This document shows, piece by piece, positions 58,813 through 64,000 of a stretch of 64,000 nucleotides of DNA. The DNA is taken from the NCBI GenBank assembly GCA_016713965.1, contig JADJOC010000010.1, positions 124,001 through 188,000 of the forward strand, given 5' to 3'. The position numbers were made by a program, and so were the translations under genes. How positions within the stretch are numbered: position 1 is the stretch's first letter; every line of letters starts with the position of its first letter. The notes beneath the pieces were generated by a model, which did not search any database, was not told the origin of the DNA, and saw nothing but the letters and a program-made list of their open reading frames with translations. This DNA comes from Chitinophagaceae bacterium (GTDB taxonomy: Bacteria > Bacteroidota > Bacteroidia > Chitinophagales > Chitinophagaceae).

Positions 58813-58871
58813 AAATTATTAATTTACAATTAATACCCATTAGATAATAAATCAATAAACAACTAATACCA

Positions 58872-59855
58872 ATGAATGATTTTCATAAAAAAGATTTAAG
58901 TGAGACTACTTTTTTAGTAACTGGGGGAGCAGGTTTTATTGGGGGCCACATAGCAGAATACTTACTAAAAAGTGGTGCCAAAAATGTAAGGGTATTAGAT
59001 AACCTGGTAAATGGATTTCAAAAAAACCTGGATATATTACGACAATACAGCGCTTTTGAATTTATGGAAGGTGATATAAGAAATCCTGAAATTTGTCAGC
59101 AGGCATGCTCAGGTATGGATTATGTAAGCCACCAGGCTGCCTTAGGCTCAGTACCCAGGTCAATAAATGAACCTGTTTATTTTAATGAGGTTAATGTTGG
59201 TGGTTTTGTAAATATGCTTAAAGCAGCTGTGGATAATAGCGTAAAAAACTTCGTATATGCATCATCGTCATCTGTATACGGGGACGAAGAAACTTTACCA
59301 AAAGCAGAAAATAAAGTAGGTAATTGTTTATCCCCATATGCAGCAACAAAAAAGGCAAATGAATTATATGCCCAGGTATTTGCAGATGTATACGGGATCA
59401 ATATAATGGGATTCAGGTATTTTAATATTTTTGGTCCAAGGCAAGATCCTGACGGTGCTTATGCAGCAGTAATACCATTATTTGTAAAAGGCATTATAAA
59501 TAAAACACCGGTATATATTAATGGCGATGGCGAACAAACTAGGGATTTTACTTTTGTAGATAATGCAGTGCAGGTAAACATAAAAGGGATGCTCACTGAT
59601 AATGGAGCAGCTTTTAATAAGGTATATAATGTAGCAGTAGGAGAAAATTTTACCATTAATTATTTATATAAGGTATGTGCAAAATATCTAAACAGCGATT
59701 TTGAAGCCACTTACAGAGAACCAAGAACCGGTGATATCAGGAATTCATTAGCAGATATCAGCCTGGCAAAAGAACTGTTAGGATACTTGCCTACAAAAAA
59801 ATTTGAAGACGGGCTTATTGAAACAGTGCAGTTTTTTAAAAACATATATTCCTAA
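58872..59855 (+). CDS. UDP-GlcNAc C4-epimerase-like SDR (WbpP/TviC type)
   Basis: The 327-residue SDR enzyme has VTGGAGFIGGHIAEYLLKSG, the family-typical ALGSVPRSINEP, the YxxxK in SPYAATKKANELYAQVFADV and YFNIFGPRQDPDGAYAAVIP. The GSVPRSI loop points to the UDP-HexNAc epimerase branch. It pairs with the preceding dehydrogenase for a UDP-GalNAcA-type sugar. Confidence 0.9.
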   Translation: MNDFHKKDLSETTFLVTGGAGFIGGHIAEYLLKSGAKNVRVLDNLVNGFQKNLDILRQYSAFEFMEGDIRNPEICQQACSGMDYVSHQAALGSVPRSINEPVYFNEVNVGGFVNMLKAAVDNSVKNFVYASSSSVYGDEETLPKAENKVGNCLSPYAATKKANELYAQVFADVYGINIMGFRYFNIFGPRQDPDGAYAAVIPLFVKGIINKTPVYINGDGEQTRDFTFVDNAVQVNIKGMLTDNGAAFNKVYNVAVGENFTINYLYKVCAKYLNSDFEATYREPRTGDIRNSLADISLAKELLGYLPTKKFEDGLIETVQFFKNIYS

Positions 59856-59871
59856 ATTTTAAGTAAACAGT

Positions 59872-60432
59872 ATGCCTTTTGTTAAAACTGATTTTCCTGG
59901 GTTGATGATTTTTGAACCCAAAATATTTGAAGATAGCAGGGGCTATTTTTTTGAAAGTTATAATGAAAAAGTATTTAGTGAAAATGGCATGCAAATTAAG
60001 TTTGTACAAGATAACCAGGCCAGGTCATCTTATGGTGTAATAAGAGGGTTACATTACCAGCTTAACCCTTACGCACAGGTAAAAATAATCAGGGTTTTAA
60101 TCGGTACTATTTTGGATGTAGTAGTTGATATAAGAAAAGGATCACCAACATACAGCCGTGTTTTTACTATTGAATTAGATGCAGAAAATAAAAAGCAACT
60201 ACTTATACCTGCTGGTTTTGCACACGGCTACTCCGTGTTAACCGATACCGCAGAAGTATTATATAAATGTGATAATTTTTATCATAAAGAAAGCGAAGGC
60301 GGGCTATTATATAACGATCCGGCTCTGGCTATTGATTGGAAAATACCTTTAGATAAAGCTATTGTTTCTGAAAAAGATACACTGTACAATACGTTAAGTA
60401 ACAATACTAATAATTTTTCTTTTGAAAGATAA
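59872..60432 (+). CDS. rfbC: dTDP-4-dehydrorhamnose 3,5-epimerase
   Basis: The 186-residue cupin enzyme has the catalytic histidine in VIRGLHYQLNPYAQ, PAGFAHGYSVLTDTAEVLYK and FFESYNEKVF. It makes dTDP-4-keto-L-rhamnose. The next gene overlaps its end, encoding the following step. rfbA and rfbB are not in the window. Confidence 0.96.
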   Translation: MPFVKTDFPGLMIFEPKIFEDSRGYFFESYNEKVFSENGMQIKFVQDNQARSSYGVIRGLHYQLNPYAQVKIIRVLIGTILDVVVDIRKGSPTYSRVFTIELDAENKKQLLIPAGFAHGYSVLTDTAEVLYKCDNFYHKESEGGLLYNDPALAIDWKIPLDKAIVSEKDTLYNTLSNNTNNFSFER

Positions 60433-61306
60433 TAAACCCGCTATTTTAGTAACCGGTGCCAATGGCCAGTTAGGTAAAGAACTACAGGTGCTTGCCAAAA
60501 CTGCTCAACAGTTTAACTTTATTTTTACGGCAAAAGAACAATTACCTATTCAGGACGAACAGGCACTATTTACATTTTTTAATGACAATAAAATTGATTT
60601 TTGTATAAACTGTGCTGCTTATACTGCCGTAGATAAAGCAGAATCAGAAAAGGAAAATGCATTTTTAATTAATGCCATGAGCGTAGGAAGTTTAGCCAAA
60701 ATTTGTTTTGAATTTAAAGCAAAATTTATTCATATTTCTACTGATTATGTGTTTGATGGCATGGCTGGTATACCTTACCTGGAAAATAGTATAACTAACC
60801 CTCTAAGTGTGTATGGGGAGTCTAAATTATCTGGTGAAGTATTAGCATTGAAAAATAATCCTGATACAATTATTATTCGAACATCCTGGGTATTTTCCAG
60901 CTTCGGAAATAATTTTGTAAAAACCATGCTGCGTTTAATGAAAGAAAAGGAAAGTATTAATGTAGTAAGTGACCAGCAGGGTTGTCCCACTTATGCAGCT
61001 GACCTGGCGCAAGCTATATTAAAAATAGTAACAGATTATCCTTCAAGTATAACAGCAAATGCAATATATAATTTTTGTAATGAAGGAGTTACTACATGGT
61101 ACCAGTTTGCCATTGCTATAAAAGAAATGATAAACAGCAGCTGTGCAATTCATCCCATCACTACTGCCCAGTATCCCACTGCAGCCCGGCGTCCCCAATA
61201 TTCCATATTAGACACATCAAAAATTAAAAATACTTTTCATTTAGATATACCCCATTGGAAAGAAAGCCTGGCAAAGTGCATTGAGCTTATTGCTACTGAT
61301 AAATAA
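60422..61306 (+). CDS. rfbD: dTDP-4-dehydrorhamnose reductase
   Basis: The 294-residue SDR enzyme has VTGANGQLGKELQVLAKTAQ, NCAAYTAVDKAESEKENAF and the active-site STDYVFDG and YGESKLSGE. It completes dTDP-L-rhamnose. The start is a TTG at 60422 overlapping rfbC by 11 bp, since no ATG lies at the right place; this spacing supports translational coupling. Confidence 0.95.
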   Translation: MKDNKPAILVTGANGQLGKELQVLAKTAQQFNFIFTAKEQLPIQDEQALFTFFNDNKIDFCINCAAYTAVDKAESEKENAFLINAMSVGSLAKICFEFKAKFIHISTDYVFDGMAGIPYLENSITNPLSVYGESKLSGEVLALKNNPDTIIIRTSWVFSSFGNNFVKTMLRLMKEKESINVVSDQQGCPTYAADLAQAILKIVTDYPSSITANAIYNFCNEGVTTWYQFAIAIKEMINSSCAIHPITTAQYPTAARRPQYSILDTSKIKNTFHLDIPHWKESLAKCIELIATDK

Positions 61307-61322
61307 GTATGTTTGCAGTAAT

Positions 61323-62492
61323 ATGCAACTATTCAACATATCCAGCCGCATCATTGTTACATGCAGCAAAAGATTATCGCCTTACCTGCAACAGGAAATT
61401 ATTGCCCTGGGATTTTCAATTGAAAGAACTTTTCAAACCGGAGTAGAATTAAAAGGCACAATGGAAGACTGCATCAGGCTAAACCTTGAGCTTCGCTGCG
61501 CCAGCCAGGTTTTATTTTCTATAAAAGAATTTAAGGCCGATAATGCAGAGGATATTTATGTCACACTGCTACAATTTCCCTGGGAAGATATTATTCAGAA
61601 AGACGGCTATTTTTCTATTACAAGCAATGTTGATAATCCAAGCATTAATAATTCATTATACGCCAATGTAAAAGTAAAAGATGCTATTGTAGACAGGTTC
61701 AGAAAGCAAACCGGCAGCAGGCCGGATTCTGGTCCGGAGCTGGATAAAGCCGTAATTCATCTGTATTGGAAAGAAGATTATGCAGAATTATTTGTAGATA
61801 CCTCCGGGCACACTTTATCGAAACATGGATACAGGAAAATACCAGGCAAAGCCCCAATGCTTGAATCGCTTGCAGCAGCTACTTTATTGGCTACCAAGTG
61901 GGACAGAAAATCTTCTTTTATTAATCCCATGTGCGGTTCAGGAACACTGGCCATAGAAGCAGCTTTGCTGGCTACCAACCGTAAGCCCGGCTTATACAGG
62001 TCCAACTATAGCTTTATGCATGTGACAGGCTACCAGGAAAGTATATACGAAGATGCAATAAAAAGAATTGAACAACAGGTAATTGATAATCCTTCATTTA
62101 AAATAATAGCCACAGACATCAGTGAAGATGCAATTCATATTTCAAAAGTTAATGCAGGCATTGCCGGTGTAGAAGAATTAATCAATTTTGAAGTGTGTGA
62201 TTTCCAACAAACACTAATACCCGGAAATGAAAATGGAATAATATATTTTAACCCTGAATATGGAGACAGGTTGGGAGAGGAGGAAGCTTTGCAAATTACC
62301 TACAGCCTTATCGGCGATTTTATGAAAAAAAGTTGCAAAGGTTACACCGGGTATATTTTTACAGGAAATTTAGAGCTGGCAAAAAAAATAGGCCTAAAAC
62401 CCAGCCGCCGCATAGAATTTTATACCAGTAAAATTGATTGCAGGTTATTGGAATATGAATTATATAGTGGTACAAAAAGAGTAGAAAAATAA
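61323..62492 (+). CDS. rRNA (guanine-N2)-methyltransferase, RlmL-like
   Basis: From MQLFNISSRIIVTCSKRLSP the product has a ferredoxin-like/THUMP region (residues about 40-160) and a methyltransferase domain with SAM motif NPMCGSGTLAIEAALLATNR and the catalytic motif NPEYGDRLGEEEAL (NPxY type). 389 residues. It resembles the N-terminal methylase half of RlmL/YcbY, which modifies G2445 of 23S rRNA. An upstream in-frame start at 61281 would overlap rfbD; 61323 is preferred. Confidence 0.9.
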   Translation: MQLFNISSRIIVTCSKRLSPYLQQEIIALGFSIERTFQTGVELKGTMEDCIRLNLELRCASQVLFSIKEFKADNAEDIYVTLLQFPWEDIIQKDGYFSITSNVDNPSINNSLYANVKVKDAIVDRFRKQTGSRPDSGPELDKAVIHLYWKEDYAELFVDTSGHTLSKHGYRKIPGKAPMLESLAAATLLATKWDRKSSFINPMCGSGTLAIEAALLATNRKPGLYRSNYSFMHVTGYQESIYEDAIKRIEQQVIDNPSFKIIATDISEDAIHISKVNAGIAGVEELINFEVCDFQQTLIPGNENGIIYFNPEYGDRLGEEEALQITYSLIGDFMKKSCKGYTGYIFTGNLELAKKIGLKPSRRIEFYTSKIDCRLLEYELYSGTKRVEK

Positions 62493-62505
62493 TTTTTTTT
62501 GTTGC

Positions 62506-62538
62506 CAGCATTTGTTTTTTATGGCATCATCGTTGTGT
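62506..62538. repeat. Dispersed repeat phrase, second copy
   Basis: It matches the phrase after secY (about 41508-41545): agcat, gttttttatggca, catcgttgt. It lies right after a gene end and a T-run, as the first copy does. Confidence 0.55.
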
Positions 62539-62593
62539 CACAATCCGTTCATCGGCAGTACTGCTATTTAGCTTTTATAGGAGGAAATACTGT

Positions 62594-63468
62594 TTATTTT
62601 GCCAGCAATATTTCTGCAGGTGCCCTGTTGATAGAAATATATTCAATAATAATATCTTCTTTAAAATCAATTTTACCTTTTTCTGCCAGCTTCGCTATTT
62701 TATTAACGATGGTTAAATAATACTCTCCATTATCAGAATAATATAATGTAAAAATGCTATGGCTATCTTTCAGATTGTCGGCTTTTGATAGGTCACCAAA
62801 AAAATGTGTATAGCCGTTTTCAAGGTCTGTAATAATTTTTCCTTTTCATTAATAACCGGAAAGGGAGGCAAAATTTTTTCTTTAAACCATACATTGCCGA
62901 TTTCACAGAATGGTTTTTTAGCTGCCAGGTAAGACATAAATAAAGGGATGCCCGTAATCATTAAAGCTTCAATAATCCATATTACAGTTAAGAAAGTACC
63001 ACTAACAGTAAAAGTTTTAATACTCCATGTACCAATAGCATTAATATCCTGTATATACTCTAAGAGTGTTGCAGGTTTTACGGCCGAAGCCAATACTTCA
63101 TCAATATTAATATTGCTGATGGTTATCCCTATTCTTGAGTTTCCATAAGTTGTTCCCGCATTTACTGCTAAATCTACCCATACCACCCAACGAAAATATC
63201 AACCTGCCAGCCCTCCAATAAACCCAAACAGCAGGCTCATCAAATTATTTCCAACTTTACCTGGTCGTATTACAGTACGGCTAATAAGCAATGCCGTAGC
63301 ATAACCTAATAACCCGGTTATAATAAAATTAATATAGATAAAAGGAATGTACCAGATTGCATAGGAATATAAAAACCCTAATATTGGGATTGCGATGCTA
63401 CATATAATAATTAAGAATACAATTGATATTGGCGAAAACCTGCCACTTGGCTTGTAATATTTATCCAT
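62594..63468 (-). CDS. Membrane protein, unknown family, two frameshifts
   Basis: From the ATG at 63468 the product has hydrophobic segments (SPISIVFLIIICSIAIPILG, then IPFIYINFIITGLLGYATAL). A shift near 63200 leads to VDLAVNAGTTYGNSRIGITI and another hydrophobic part (LTVIWIIEALMITGIPLFM). A second shift near 62850 leads to ITDLENGYTHFFGDLSKADN and ends at 62594 (RAPAEILLAK). About 290 residues corrected, with three or four membrane helices and a soluble tail. No family is recognised. The DNA on the opposite strand is open in places but is only a shadow. Confidence 0.75.
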
Positions 63469-63911
63469 ACAGTTAGTTAATAAAGTAAATATAGTAATTA
63501 TACAAAGTGAAAAAGGTATTAAATATAATATTTATTTTCATTCTGAGCAATGTCTCCGGCTACGGGACATTGGGATAAATATTAACCTGTCAGATAATCA
63601 TTTAATCCTGAGAATTTTTAACCGGACACATGACGGAATTTGCTGTAGTAAAATATAAAAGCTAGTAACAAAAAAAGACCTTGCTTTTCGACCCGTTTTT
63701 CGAAGGCTATGCCTTCGAAAGCCTTATGTTCTTCAGGGCCTGTGGTCTGCTTTAAAGTTCAATAGTGATTTATTGTTGAATGGCTGCGGGCAGCGGATAC
63801 CCCGGAACGAAGCATTGCATTTGTGTGTAAGCGTGAGGAGTAGCAGCGGATAGCGGGAACTGAAGCTGAATAACGTTATAAGCCGACAGCCCCATTTTTT
63901 TTGTTTTGTAA
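63469..63911. other. Spacer with two hairpins
   Basis: No coding sequence is seen. An inverted repeat aatgtc/gacatt lies at 63548-63571, and a strong hairpin tttcgaaggc/gccttcgaaa at 63698-63720 with a three-base loop. The latter could be a terminator for the gene ending at 63912 or a dispersed repeat. Confidence 0.55.
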
Positions 63912-64000
63912 TTAATTCCTGTTCCTGATATACACCAGCTTAATACCATCCTTATCTGTTTCTACCCTGTTTATTTCAAATTGCGGCAATGATCTTATCA
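63912..64000 (-). CDS. 3' end of an unknown gene, cut by window end
   Basis: The last 28 codons read IRSLPQFEINRVETDKDGIK, then LVYIRNRN and a stop at 63912. Codon use is coding-like and the frame is open to the window edge. The family cannot be told from this piece. Confidence 0.45.
   Translation of the reverse strand, partial: IRSLPQFEINRVETDKDGIKLVYIRNRN

Noticed and set aside
62499..62720. Small plus-strand gene after the rRNA methyltransferase
   Set aside because: It covers a dispersed repeat and the antisense of the end of the 62594-63468 gene.

Overview
The window is about 64 kb of an AT-rich chromosome from a Bacteroidota bacterium, most likely order Chitinophagales (Chitinophagaceae-like). 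Reasons: promoters of the Bacteroidota type (TTTG about 19 nt upstream of TAnnTTTG, clearest in front of rpsJ), a mitochondrial-type citrate synthase, YD-repeat/DUF5977 protein operons, IS91-type elements with a companion tyrosine recombinase, and Chitinophagaceae-like ribosomal proteins. This is a judgement from protein character, not a database match.

Layout. 1-2.1 kb: a membrane protein, histidine kinase and NarL-type response regulator operon on the minus strand, cut by the window start. 2.1-14.3 kb: a decayed accessory region holding an IS91-type element, a MITE-like element, a broken response regulator, several copies and fragments of a polytopic membrane protein family, a lipoprotein gene with an in-frame stop, one IS3-family copy, a RAYT (REP-associated tyrosine transposase) element with its non-autonomous relative, and the C-terminal remnant of a LanB-like dehydratase. 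14.4-26.5 kb: a minus-strand YD/Rhs operon: coiled-coil plus barrel-like protein, DUF5977 YD protein, small secreted protein, large Rhs protein with a C-terminal toxin-like domain (split by a second IS3 copy), and an abutting candidate immunity gene. 26.7-28.1 kb: a second kinase/regulator pair, divergent from that operon. 29.2-42.5 kb: the S10-spc ribosomal protein cluster from rpsJ to secY, then map. 42.9-50.2 kb: a YadA-head/S74-chaperone adhesin, a RelE-type toxin-antitoxin pair, a BaiN-type flavoprotein, an LptF/LptG-type permease, and citrate synthase. 50.3-50.8 kb: a tandem array of five degenerate tRNA-Ala-like units ending in an intact tRNA-Ala(GGC). 50.9-53.7 kb: tdk, a conserved hypothetical gene and waaA. 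53.7-61.3 kb: nucleotide-sugar genes for surface polysaccharide. 61.3-64 kb: an rRNA methyltransferase, a frameshifted membrane protein and the end of one more gene.

Two cautions shape the whole annotation. First, about twenty genes carry one-base indels, mostly in homopolymers, including genes that should be indispensable (rplD, rpsC, rplX, map, an lptG-like gene). The likeliest cause is uncorrected sequencing error, so 'pseudogene' calls in accessory genes are provisional. Reconstructed reading frames are given where they can be read by eye. Second, several spacers in the ribosomal operon are filled by degenerate 8-bp-period repeats in paired blocks, and tRNA-Ala is preceded by five near-identical tRNA-like units. 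These two are the structures here least explained by standard features.
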